64,000 nt of DNA. Origin: Sialis fuliginosa (taxonomy: Eukaryota; Arthropoda; Insecta; Megaloptera; Sialidae). Both the position numbers and the translations under genes were made by a program. Positions 11,917 through 21,131 of this stretch are shown here, piece by piece (within the stretch, counting starts at the first letter, position 1; each line of letters starts with the position of its first letter). The stretch lies in the NCBI GenBank assembly GCA_961205875.1, contig OY540813.1:32707001-32771000 (forward strand), in the 5' to 3' direction. The notes beneath the pieces are model-generated. The model worked only from the letters and a program-made list of their open reading frames with translations. It ran no database searches and was not told the origin of the DNA.

Positions 11917-13837
11917 TATGTTTATGTTTATGTTTATGTTTATGTTTATGTTTATGTTTATGTTTATGTTTATGTTTATGTTTATGTTTATGTTTATGTT
12001 TATGTTTATGTTTATGTTTATGTTTATGTTTATGTTTATGTTTATGTTTATGTTTATGTTTAAGTTTATGTTTAAGTTTATGTTTAAATTTATGTTTCAA
12101 TTTATGTTTAAGTTTATGTTTAAATTTAAGTTTAAATTTAAGTTTAAATTTTAGTTTAAATTTATGTTTAATATTATGTTTAAATTTATGTTTAAATTTA
12201 TGTTTAAATTTATGTTTAAATTTATGTTTAAATTTTTGTTTAAATTTATGTTTAAATTTATGTTTAAATTTATGTTTAAATTTAAGTTTATGTTTATGTT
12301 TATGTTTATGTTTATGTTTATGTTTATGTTTCTGTTTATGTTTATGTTTATGTTTATGTTTATGTTTATGTTTAAATTTAAGTTTATGTTTAAATTTATG
12401 TTTAAATTTATGTTTAATTTTATGTTTAAATTTATGTTTAAATTTATGTTTAAATTTATGTTTAATTTTATGTTTAAATTTATGTTTAAATTTATGTTTA
12501 AATTTATGTTTCAATTTATGTTTAAATTTATGTTTCAATTTATGTTTAAGTTTATGTTTAAATTTATTTTTAAATTTATATTTAAATTTATGTTTAAATT
12601 TATGTTTAAATTTATGTTTAAATTTATGTTTAAATTTATGTTTAAATTTATGTTTAAATTTATGTTTAAATTTATGTTTAAATTTATGTTTAAATTTATG
12701 TTTAAAATTATGTTTAAGTTTATGTTTAAATTTATGTTTAAATTTATGTTTGCTTATATTTAAATTTATGTTCAAATTTAAGTTTATGTTTAAATTTATA
12801 TTTAAATTTATGTTTAAATTTATGTTTAAATTTATGTTTAAGTTTATGTTTAAATTTATGTTTAAATTTATGTTTAAGCTTATGTTTAAATTTATGTTTA
12901 AATTTATGTTTTAATTTATGTATCAATTTATATTTAAATTTATGTTTAAATTTATGTTTAAATTTATGTTTAAATTTATGTTTAAATTTATGTTTAAATT
13001 TATGTTTAAATTTATGTTTGAATTTATGTTTAAATTTATGTTTAAATTTATGTTTAAATTTATGTTTAAATTTATGTTTAAATTTATGTTTAAATTTATG
13101 TTTAAATTTATATTTTAATTTATGTTTCAATTTATATTTAAATTTATTTTTAAATTTATGTTTAAATTTATGTTTAAATTTATGTTTAAATTTATGTTTA
13201 AATTTATGTTTAAATTTATGTTTAAATTTATGTTTAAATTTATGTTTAAATTTATGTTTAAATTTATGTTAAAATTTATGTTAAAATTTATGTTTAAATT
13301 TATGTTTAAATTTATGTTTAAATTTATGTTTAAATTTATGTTTAAATTTATATTTTAATTTATGTTTCAATTTATATTTAAATTTATGTTTCAATTTATG
13401 TTTAAATTTATGTTTAAATTTATGTTTAAATTTATGTTTAAATTTATGTTTAAATTTATGTTTAAATTTATGTTTAAATTTATGTTTAAATTTATGTTTA
13501 AATTTATGTTTAAATTTATGTTTAAATTTATGTTTAAATTTATGTTGAAATTTATGTTTGAATTTATGTTTGAATTTATGTTTAAATTTATGTTTAAATT
13601 TATGTTTAAATTTATGTTTAAATTTATGTTTAAATTTATGTTTATATTTATGTTTAAATTTATGTTTAAATTTATGTTTAAATTTATGTTTAAGCTTATA
13701 TTTAAATTTATGTTTAAATTTAAGTTTATGTTTAAATTTATATTTAAATTTATGTTTAACTTTATGTTTAAATTTATGTTTAAGTTTATGTTTAAATATA
13801 TGTTTAAATTTATGTTTAAGCTTATGTTTAAATTTAT
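11917..13837. repeat. Unit 5, part left of the retrotransposon
   Basis: Hexamers run 11917 to about 12060 and an interstitial hexamer block lies at about 12283-12372. Forward dodecamers run to the insertion point. The last 200 bp are richer in single-base variants (TTTAAGCTT, TTTATATTT, TTTAAC). Confidence 0.9.
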
Positions 13838-13841
13838 GTTT
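13838..13841. other. Target-site duplication, left copy (GTTT)
   Basis: GTTT lies directly before the 5' LTR and again directly after the 3' LTR (21128-21131). Four bases is a usual Ty3/Gypsy duplication size. GTTT is part of the ATGTTT repeat, so the match alone is weak, but its exact placement at both LTR ends supports it. Confidence 0.85.
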
Positions 13842-15074
13842 TGTGACGGCCTGATCAACCGTCATATACATTCCACTTTCTTTGTAGTTTATCGAAGGGT
13901 TTTATTTACCACCTTGTCCCTATTCTATTATAAATTTTAAATCGTTGTGTACAAATTAATTAAATTTTAATTGAAGTATGCAACACGGGGACAGTCTCGC
14001 CGGATCCTGTTGGTTTTAGCATAGATCTAGCGATAATAAATTTTAGGTGATTCGATGCGGTTCCCGGCAAGTGAGAGAGCGTATGACGGCCGAAGGTGAC
14101 GCTACGTGTTGAGGTTGCTTTTGAGATTTATTTTTTTTGAGTATCGTTTTTGAGTATTGTTTGATTATAAGGCTATCCAGGGTTCGTGTTACGGATTAAG
14201 AACCGTGTGTAGTGTGTAACCTTACCGTGTGTCGCGAAATAAAATATATAAAGTTACAAGTTTCAAATCAAGAAATAAAGTCATTTGTGTTTGTGTATAT
14301 TCTACATATATGTGTAGACGTATATATCAAATTGTTAAGAATTTGTCCAACGACGGGGAGTCGTGGAAAATCCGCGAGACAAGCGTGGGAGCCAGGAGGT
14401 GCCATCTGAGCGAGAAGGTGGGTGTGGGGGAGAGTTTTTTCAACGAGAGTCCAGACACCGGGATCTTTCCTCTCTGTGGAACGTGAAGGCTGCTAGTGCG
14501 TTTTTTTTTACCACAGTGCTAGCCGAGATACTGGTATCGTACCTTTAATTTCATTTTTTTTTATAAGTAACTATTATTATATATATATTAATTATTATTA
14601 TTATTTTTATAAACAATTATGTGAAGTTGTGATGTGAATATATTTGTATGCACTAGGTGCAATAAGAATACTTTATCTTGAAGTTATAGAGATATCTCAA
14701 ATTAATTTTAAATTCTTAGTAATAAATTATACAAATCGATTGAGACACGTGTGTATATATTTTTTTTTGACTCAAGGGATTTGTGTATATAATAATAAAG
14801 GGGTTTTGTGTTTTCCCCCACAAGTTAAGTTGTATATAGATAAAACATGTGGCGCCCATATAGTTATAAGTATATATAATTTTTTGTTTAACGTAATTAC
14901 TACGAGAATTGTGTGAATATAGAAATTGATTTTGTTTCTTTTTGTGTAAATATATTTTGTTATAAGTGTAAATTGTATTTATGTTTTTGTTTCTTTTAAG
15001 ATTACCCCACCTCTCTAAATTATTTGACCCATTCCCGCTCCTGAGCACTGAGCCGCGTGCAGAGGTGAGTCACA
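13842..15074 (+). repeat. 5' long terminal repeat
   Basis: It is 1,233 bp, with termini TGTG...CACA, and matches the 3' LTR at a constant offset of 6,053. Reading the two in parallel I found one difference: T at 14994 against A at 21047. A short inverted repeat TGACGG/CCGTCA (13844-13849 and 13859-13864) lies at the left end. Short ORFs inside it occur in both LTRs and resemble no known protein, so I treat them as non-coding. AATAAA motifs occur at 14238-14243 and 14274-14279. The U3/R/U5 boundaries cannot be fixed from sequence alone. Confidence 0.97.
14245..14251 (+). promoter_or_regulatory. Candidate TATA box in the 5' LTR
   Basis: TATATAA lies about 400 bp into the LTR, in a position that would suit a U3 promoter. 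The same string occurs at 20298-20304 in the 3' LTR. The LTR is AT-rich, so chance occurrence is likely, and no initiator could be identified with confidence. Confidence 0.25.
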
Positions 15075-15341
15075 AATGGCGACCAACGTTTGGGGCCTAA
15101 ACTTTTGTAGGGTAAATTAACCCAAAAATTTTCAATTTCTATATTCATTTATAATTGATATTCCTGTGTACCAATGGTTTTACTTTTGATATATGTTTAT
15201 AAATTAAGTATTTATGATTGGCTAATATAGTTGATTATGTTAATGCATTTTAGTTTGAAATTTGATGATTACAAAACATAAGATATAGTTATAAATATTT
15301 CTTTGGAATTTGTGTTTACTGTTATAATTTGTAATATTAAA
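15075..15341 (+). other. 5' leader with primer-binding site
   Basis: The leader runs from the end of the 5' LTR to the gag ATG. TGGCGACC at 15077-15084 starts 2 nt after the LTR and has the TGG complement of a tRNA CCA end, so it is the primer-binding site. The first eight bases fit a tRNA ending GGTCGCCA (arginine type). The following AACGT and GGGGCC instead recall lysine-type sites, with a C-to-A change and inserted bases. A 14-codon upstream ORF starts at 15076 inside the site, and further upstream ATGs follow, so ribosome access to gag is not simple scanning from the cap. I see nothing else recognisable in the leader. Confidence 0.8.
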
Positions 15342-16709
15342 ATGGATGTCAACAGACTTGTGAAAGACGAACTCGAATTTGAACTTAGAATTCGGGGTGT
15401 AATCGACGTTAGCACGGTAGAAGAAATGCGCACGAGCTTACGCAGGCTTGTAAAATTAGAAAAGTCGGGACTTTTAACCTGCCCAAATATGTCGTTTTCT
15501 CATGGTAAGGACGAATTAGAAAAATGTAAGGAAAAAGTAAGTAGTTTGCGACAGTCAGTTGATAAATATGACGGAACTAGTCTGGATTCTCGTTATAAAA
15601 GCTTAGATACGCGCTTAACGCATTTATTAGGGCGGTTGGAAAGAATAAATGTAGAGGAAGAGGGGGACGTAAAGGCAAAGTCTACAATGGTTAAAGATTG
15701 TTTAAATATGATGGAATTTCTTGATTCTAAAGCTAAATTTAATCCCGAAAGTATTGAATTACCTCTTAGTCCGATAGCACAGAACCCTGATACCTTAGTG
15801 GCTGACAATCGCACCTTCGACCGTCTTTTACAAATAGGCGAACGTTCTCAACCGGTTGATGAAGCCGCGGCGTGTTCGGTTAGTAAATACGTACCGGTCT
15901 ATAAGTGGGGCGTAACTTTCAGCGGTGATGGGAAAGGACCGAGTATAAATTCATTTTTAGGTAGAATAGACGAACTTCGCGTTGCGAGAAATGTAAGTAC
16001 TCATGATTTGTGGAGGTCAGCGGTCGAATTATTTGACGGACCCGCTTTATTATGGTTCAGGGCAAATAGACAATATAGCACCTCGTGGGAAGAACTAGTG
16101 ATCCTTCTAAAACGCGACTTTCAATCATACGACTATGAGGAAAATTTGTGGGAGGAAATTAAATACAGGAAACAAGGGGCTAAGGAGTCCGTGGTATTGT
16201 ATATATCTGCAATGGAAAATTTATTTAGCCGGTTATCTGAGCCGCCTTCTGAAAATAAAAAGGTGAAAATTCTTCAACGCAATATTCTCCCAGCCTATGC
16301 TGATAAAATAGCTCTGCACGATATATTATCAGTAATTGAACTTAAGATATTATGTCGCCGATTAGAGGAAGTCAAGCAATTCCGCGAACGTGATGGACTA
16401 CCACCTCGCCGAAATTTTCTTGAGCCCGACTTAGCGTATACACCTAGGATGGAAAAACGTGTGGATTTTCAACGCTCCGCCACAACAATGAATCCAATTA
16501 AAACTAATACTTCTTCATTTAACAACAAGTTACGTTGTTGGAATTGCCGTGAAGTTGGACATACGTACCATAGATGTACCAGGCCGATTTTACATTTGTT
16601 CTGTCGAAGATGTGGAAAATTCCAGGTCGACACTGATAATTGTGACCGCTGTTCGGGAAACGGAAACACGAGGCCGGGGCCATCGGGAGTCGACCGGACC
16701 TCAAATTAA
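15342..16709 (+). CDS. gag: Gag polyprotein (capsid plus zinc-knuckle nucleocapsid)
   Basis: This 455-residue structural protein forms the intracellular particle that packages the element RNA. I chose the ATG at 15342; the frame is open upstream to a TTG at 15303 but has no earlier ATG there. Residues 1-45 form a charged helical N-terminus. Residues about 183-345 resemble a retrotransposon Gag capsid domain (WRSAVELFDGPALLWF, then a stretch ending near LEEVKQFRERDG). A CCHC knuckle of the form CX2CX4HX4C uses C399, C402, H407 and C412. A second cysteine cluster (C421, C424, C434, C437) lacks the histidine, a layout common in insect Ty3/Gypsy Gags. The stop TAA overlaps the pol ATG as TAATG (16707-16711). 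A frameshift signal begins at codon 439. There is no internal stop or frameshift. Confidence 0.95.
   Translation: MDVNRLVKDELEFELRIRGVIDVSTVEEMRTSLRRLVKLEKSGLLTCPNMSFSHGKDELEKCKEKVSSLRQSVDKYDGTSLDSRYKSLDTRLTHLLGRLERINVEEEGDVKAKSTMVKDCLNMMEFLDSKAKFNPESIELPLSPIAQNPDTLVADNRTFDRLLQIGERSQPVDEAAACSVSKYVPVYKWGVTFSGDGKGPSINSFLGRIDELRVARNVSTHDLWRSAVELFDGPALLWFRANRQYSTSWEELVILLKRDFQSYDYEENLWEEIKYRKQGAKESVVLYISAMENLFSRLSEPPSENKKVKILQRNILPAYADKIALHDILSVIELKILCRRLEEVKQFRERDGLPPRRNFLEPDLAYTPRMEKRVDFQRSATTMNPIKTNTSSFNNKLRCWNCREVGHTYHRCTRPILHLFCRRCGKFQVDTDNCDRCSGNGNTRPGPSGVDRTSN
16655..16702 (+). promoter_or_regulatory. Candidate -1 ribosomal frameshift signal (gag to pol)
   Basis: The heptamer GGGAAAC at 16655-16661 is phased as G GGA AAC in the gag frame (codons 439-440), a canonical X XXY YYZ slippery site known from SRV-1 and visna virus. 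An 8-nt spacer (16662-16669) precedes a possible stem: 16670-16677 (GAGGCCGG) pairs with 16694-16702 (CCGGACCTC), giving 8 bp with one bulged A at 16698 and a 16-nt loop. The pol frame is the -1 frame relative to gag and is open from 16646, just after a TGA at 16643-16645. All parts are in the right place, but function is inferred. Confidence 0.75.
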
Positions 16710-19700
16710 TGAAGACTTCCAAGGAAGAATTTAGATCATGGCTTGGTGTGGTGAGAGATTTTATGACAAAGAAAAGCCCTACTCTTGCGAGCCAAGCGAA
16801 CGATGATCGACCTTATCTGGAGGTGGAAGTATTAGGCACTACTGTCAAGGGATTACTGGATTCTGGCGCTAGCAGTACCGTAGTTGGTGGTCCAGGCCTG
16901 ACTCTATTGGAAAATTTAGGGCTAAAAATACGTACTCACAGAAATGTTATAGCAACGTCGGCAGATGGATCGGAGTTAAAAATTATTGGAGCCGTAGACA
17001 TACCCATGAAACTTGCTAATAATAATTTCGGGTTGATAACTGCTTTGGTCGCCCCTGAGGTGACGCAAACTTTAATTTTCGGTCTTGACTTTTGGAAAAA
17101 GTTTGGAATAGTCCCGAATCTACGCGAGAGAACATACTCATTTGTAAGTGAAATTAGAACTATTCAAAGTAGAAAAGATCTAAATATTAGTCAGAAACGC
17201 GAACTTGAAGACATCCGAGAAGAATTTCGTAGGTATTCGGAACACAAATTGGGGAGAACGCATCTAATAGAACACGTTATTGATACCGGTAATGCAGCTC
17301 CTATTAAACAAAGATATTATCGGATATCTCCTTATTTGCAGGACATCATGAACAAAGAATTAAACAAAATGCTAGAAATGGGTGTGATAGAAAAATCGAA
17401 TAGTCCTTGGTCGTCACCAGTAATCCTTGTTAAGAAATCTTCTGGCGAGCATCGGTTATGTTTGGATTCAAGAAAACTCAACTCGGTAACCAAGAGGGAT
17501 GCATACCCCTTGCCCTATGTCTCTTCCATACTAGATAGACTACGTGACGCCAAATTTCTTAGTTCTATTGATTTAAAACATGCCTTCTGGCAGGTACCTT
17601 TGGAGGAAAACTCGAAAGAAAAGACAGCATTTACGGTCCCTGGAAGAGGACTCTTTCAATTTGTTGTTATGCCTTTTGGGTTGCATAATGCTGCTCAAAC
17701 CCAACAGAGATTGATGGATCGGATTTTAGGGGTGGAACTTGAGCCTCAAGTCTTCACTTACCTAGATGACATAATCATCGCGTCACCATCATTTGAAGAA
17801 CACGTTAAGGTGTTACGTGAAGTCTTACGGCGATTACAAAAGGTAGGATTAACTGTAAATGTTGATAAATGTGAATTTTGTAAGGATTCCTTAAATTACC
17901 TAGGTTATGTGGTAGATAGGTATGGTTTGCGAACAAACCCTGACAAAGTGGCTACAATTTTAAACTATCCTCGTCCTACGAACACTACTGAAGTAAGAAG
18001 ATTTATGGGTATGGCGTCATGGTACAGACGATTTATAGCAAATTTTGCGTCGGTTTCAGGACCCATAAATGACCTTTTGAAAGGCCTGAAGAAAAAAGGA
18101 AGGATTGATTGGACCCCGGAAGCTGAAAAATCTTTTGGGTTATTAAAAGAAGCCATGGTTTCCGCTCCAATTCTGGCTTGCCCCGATTTTACCAAACCGT
18201 TCTCCATACAGACCGATGCTTCTGATTGTGGGATAGGGGCTGTCCTTACGCAACTCGATGGAGATAATGAACATCCAATCGCGTACGTGAGCCGAAAATT
18301 ATCGAAATCGGAAAGGAATTATTCAGTCACGGAAAGAGAATGTTTGGCGGTTGTGTTCGCGGTGGAAAAATTCCGCCCATACATAGAAGGTGTCCACTTT
18401 GAAATAATTACTGACCATTATTCGCTACTTTGGTTGAATTCTTTAAAAGATCCTACCGGTAAGTTAGCCAGATGGGCGGTTAAATTACAACAATTTGATT
18501 TTGAGTTGAAGCATAGGAAAGGTAAGGAAAACGTGATACCAGACGCTTTATCTAGGGCTATAGTTGATAAATCTGAAGTAGAGGTGATAACTGTTACTCC
18601 AACTGATACGGACCATTGGTATCATAAAATGATTCAATCTGTTACTACTGACCCTGATAAATATGAATCATGGCGTATTGCTGATGGTAAGCTTTGGAAA
18701 CACATTATAAATAGATCTAGCCTGGAAGGTAGGGCTGAATGGAAATTAGTCATCCCCAAGAGCCAGCGGAAAGAAGTTCTTAAAGATTGTCATGACAATC
18801 CAGTTTCAGGACATTTTGGAGCGTTCAAGACCAAACATCGAGTTAGAGAGCTATACTACTGGCCAAAAATGAGTGTGGATATTGGGAGATATGTTCGAAA
18901 ATGTGAAATCTGCCAACAAACCAAAGTGAGTCAAACGCCAAATAGAGGAATTATGGGAGCACCCAAAAAGGTAACTGCACCGTTCGAGGTCATTTCAACT
19001 GACCTAATGGGACCTTTTCCTCGTTCCACGAAAGGAAACACCATGTTATTGGTTGTGTCAGATTGGTTCTCGAAATTCGTACTACTTTTTCCAATTAGAG
19101 CTGCTACTGCAACCAAGATATGTAAGATTATTGAAGAACAGGTATTCCTGATATATGGAGTTCCCCGTGTGGTGATCTGCGACAATGGGCCTCAGTACAA
19201 GAGCTACCAGTTTAAGCATCTAATGAAACAGTATGGAGTCCCAAGCCTATGGTACAATGCAGTTTACCACCCACAGGTGAACCCTACAGAGCGAGTAAAC
19301 CGCGTTATTATAACGGCTATCACGGCTTACGTAGAAGATAAACATAGAGAATGGGACGCAAATATTAGTTTTATTGGTACCGCGATAAGGACAGCGGTGC
19401 ACGAAGTTACCGGATTTAGTCCGGTAGAACTAGTTTTTGGGCATAAAATAAGAATTTCCGGTTCTGAATATCCGGGAGGGATGGAGGAACAGGAAATGAT
19501 AAATTTTGAAGGTAGAGCAAATCACAGGGAAAAAATGGACCATCTCAAAGCGGTGTATGCCGAAGTACGGGAAAAATTAAAAACTGCGTATGAAAAAAAT
19601 GCAAGGAGTTACAACCTACGACGACGTCCGGCAAACTATCAAGTGGGCGAAGCAGTACTGAAGAGAAATTTTGTACTATCTAACGCAGCCAATAATTTTT

Positions 19701-19858
19701 CTGCTAAGTTGGCACCGAAATTCATAAAATGCCGCGTTCGAAAAAAAATTTCCCAATTAATTTATGAGCTTAATGATGCTGAAGGCAAAAGAATTCCTGG
19801 TCGTTGGCATGTGAAGGACCTAAAGCCATGTTTCGACGGTGAAGACTCCAGTGAGTAA
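16709..19858 (+). CDS. pol: Pol polyprotein: protease, reverse transcriptase, RNase H, integrase
   Basis: This 1,049-residue enzyme polyprotein copies the element RNA to DNA and integrates it. The aspartic protease has LLDSGAS with D51 and a distal LIFGLDFW. The RT spans about residues 215-410, with D288, MPFGL at 321-325 and YLDD at 351-354. RNase H spans about 495-615, with D503, E544, D569 and D612. The integrase zinc motif is H695, H702, C732, C735. The catalytic triad is D765, D825, E861, with exact DX59DX35E spacing. The C-terminus keeps the NFSAKLAPKF...WHVKDLKP region, but the usual GPY/F core is replaced by IKC. There is no chromodomain. The ATG at 16709 overlaps the gag stop. Pol could be made by -1 frameshifting or by TAATG termination-reinitiation; the frame is also open upstream to 16646. 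The reading frame is intact throughout. Confidence 0.97.
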   Translation: MKTSKEEFRSWLGVVRDFMTKKSPTLASQANDDRPYLEVEVLGTTVKGLLDSGASSTVVGGPGLTLLENLGLKIRTHRNVIATSADGSELKIIGAVDIPMKLANNNFGLITALVAPEVTQTLIFGLDFWKKFGIVPNLRERTYSFVSEIRTIQSRKDLNISQKRELEDIREEFRRYSEHKLGRTHLIEHVIDTGNAAPIKQRYYRISPYLQDIMNKELNKMLEMGVIEKSNSPWSSPVILVKKSSGEHRLCLDSRKLNSVTKRDAYPLPYVSSILDRLRDAKFLSSIDLKHAFWQVPLEENSKEKTAFTVPGRGLFQFVVMPFGLHNAAQTQQRLMDRILGVELEPQVFTYLDDIIIASPSFEEHVKVLREVLRRLQKVGLTVNVDKCEFCKDSLNYLGYVVDRYGLRTNPDKVATILNYPRPTNTTEVRRFMGMASWYRRFIANFASVSGPINDLLKGLKKKGRIDWTPEAEKSFGLLKEAMVSAPILACPDFTKPFSIQTDASDCGIGAVLTQLDGDNEHPIAYVSRKLSKSERNYSVTERECLAVVFAVEKFRPYIEGVHFEIITDHYSLLWLNSLKDPTGKLARWAVKLQQFDFELKHRKGKENVIPDALSRAIVDKSEVEVITVTPTDTDHWYHKMIQSVTTDPDKYESWRIADGKLWKHIINRSSLEGRAEWKLVIPKSQRKEVLKDCHDNPVSGHFGAFKTKHRVRELYYWPKMSVDIGRYVRKCEICQQTKVSQTPNRGIMGAPKKVTAPFEVISTDLMGPFPRSTKGNTMLLVVSDWFSKFVLLFPIRAATATKICKIIEEQVFLIYGVPRVVICDNGPQYKSYQFKHLMKQYGVPSLWYNAVYHPQVNPTERVNRVIITAITAYVEDKHREWDANISFIGTAIRTAVHEVTGFSPVELVFGHKIRISGSEYPGGMEEQEMINFEGRANHREKMDHLKAVYAEVREKLKTAYEKNARSYNLRRRPANYQVGEAVLKRNFVLSNAANNFSAKLAPKFIKCRVRKKISQLIYELNDAEGKRIPGRWHVKDLKPCFDGEDSSE

Positions 19859-19894
19859 TTTTACCCCTGGTCAATTACTCCGGGAGAGGGAGTG
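19859..19894 (+). other. 3' untranslated spacer with polypurine tract
   Basis: Only 36 nt separate the pol stop from the 3' LTR, leaving no room for env. The purine run GGGAGAGGGAG at 19882-19892 is followed by TG and then the LTR, so it is the expected plus-strand primer for reverse transcription. Confidence 0.9.
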
Positions 19895-21127
19895 TGTGAC
19901 GGCCTGATCAACCGTCATATACATTCCACTTTCTTTGTAGTTTATCGAAGGGTTTTATTTACCACCTTGTCCCTATTCTATTATAAATTTTAAATCGTTG
20001 TGTACAAATTAATTAAATTTTAATTGAAGTATGCAACACGGGGACAGTCTCGCCGGATCCTGTTGGTTTTAGCATAGATCTAGCGATAATAAATTTTAGG
20101 TGATTCGATGCGGTTCCCGGCAAGTGAGAGAGCGTATGACGGCCGAAGGTGACGCTACGTGTTGAGGTTGCTTTTGAGATTTATTTTTTTTGAGTATCGT
20201 TTTTGAGTATTGTTTGATTATAAGGCTATCCAGGGTTCGTGTTACGGATTAAGAACCGTGTGTAGTGTGTAACCTTACCGTGTGTCGCGAAATAAAATAT
20301 ATAAAGTTACAAGTTTCAAATCAAGAAATAAAGTCATTTGTGTTTGTGTATATTCTACATATATGTGTAGACGTATATATCAAATTGTTAAGAATTTGTC
20401 CAACGACGGGGAGTCGTGGAAAATCCGCGAGACAAGCGTGGGAGCCAGGAGGTGCCATCTGAGCGAGAAGGTGGGTGTGGGGGAGAGTTTTTTCAACGAG
20501 AGTCCAGACACCGGGATCTTTCCTCTCTGTGGAACGTGAAGGCTGCTAGTGCGTTTTTTTTTACCACAGTGCTAGCCGAGATACTGGTATCGTACCTTTA
20601 ATTTCATTTTTTTTTATAAGTAACTATTATTATATATATATTAATTATTATTATTATTTTTATAAACAATTATGTGAAGTTGTGATGTGAATATATTTGT
20701 ATGCACTAGGTGCAATAAGAATACTTTATCTTGAAGTTATAGAGATATCTCAAATTAATTTTAAATTCTTAGTAATAAATTATACAAATCGATTGAGACA
20801 CGTGTGTATATATTTTTTTTTGACTCAAGGGATTTGTGTATATAATAATAAAGGGGTTTTGTGTTTTCCCCCACAAGTTAAGTTGTATATAGATAAAACA
20901 TGTGGCGCCCATATAGTTATAAGTATATATAATTTTTTGTTTAACGTAATTACTACGAGAATTGTGTGAATATAGAAATTGATTTTGTTTCTTTTTGTGT
21001 AAATATATTTTGTTATAAGTGTAAATTGTATTTATGTTTTTGTTTCATTTAAGATTACCCCACCTCTCTAAATTATTTGACCCATTCCCGCTCCTGAGCA
21101 CTGAGCCGCGTGCAGAGGTGAGTCACA
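19895..21127 (+). repeat. 3' long terminal repeat
   Basis: It is 1,233 bp, the same length as the 5' LTR, and starts immediately after a purine-rich tract and two bases (TG). It ends CACA at 21127, followed by the GTTT target duplication. The only difference from the 5' LTR that I found is A at 21047. AATAAA motifs at 20291-20296 and 20327-20332 are candidate polyadenylation signals for the element's transcript. Confidence 0.97.
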
Positions 21128-21131
21128 GTTT
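21128..21131. other. Target-site duplication, right copy (GTTT)
   Basis: This is the partner of 13838-13841. Removing the element and one GTTT restores an uninterrupted dodecamer array. The restored site resembles the uninterrupted stretches at 7093-7145 and 24237-24300, where AAGCTT is followed by dodecamers and then a variant containing ATGTATCAA. Confidence 0.85.

Larger units (their letters stand above)
13842..21127 (+). mobile_element. Full-length Ty3/Gypsy-type LTR retrotransposon
   Basis: This is a complete element in the order LTR, primer-binding site, gag, pol, polypurine tract, LTR. The two LTRs are each 1,233 bp and begin TGTG and end CACA. A 4-bp target duplication GTTT flanks it at 13838-13841 and 21128-21131. 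The pol domain order protease, RT, RNase H, integrase identifies the Ty3/Gypsy (Metaviridae) superfamily. There is no env-like ORF between pol and the 3' LTR and no chromodomain. It is inserted in forward dodecamer repeats, and its base composition and codon use are wholly unlike the surrounding satellite. All key catalytic residues are present and the LTRs are almost identical, so the insertion is recent and may still be active. I did not assign a named lineage. Confidence 0.97.

Noticed and set aside
14212..14916. Short ORFs in the 5' LTR (14212-14409, 14229-14486, 14363-14548, 14644-14916) and their copies in the 3' LTR
   Set aside because: They occur identically in both LTRs in overlapping frames, have no recognisable domain, and are expected by chance in this LTR.
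15303..15341. N-terminal extension of Gag from position 15303
   Set aside because: It needs a TTG start. The first in-frame ATG is at 15342, where the charged Gag-like N-terminus begins.
16549..16734. Third-frame ORF across the gag-pol junction
   Set aside because: It shadows gag and pol in the +1 frame and has no domain. The pol frame is the -1 frame.
16469..19185. Minus-strand ORFs inside gag and pol (16469-16669, 16519-16722, 17965-18207, 18931-19185)
   Set aside because: They are short and antisense to well-supported coding sequence, with no features of their own.
19859..19894. Possible env remnant after pol
   Set aside because: Only 36 nt are present, containing the polypurine tract.
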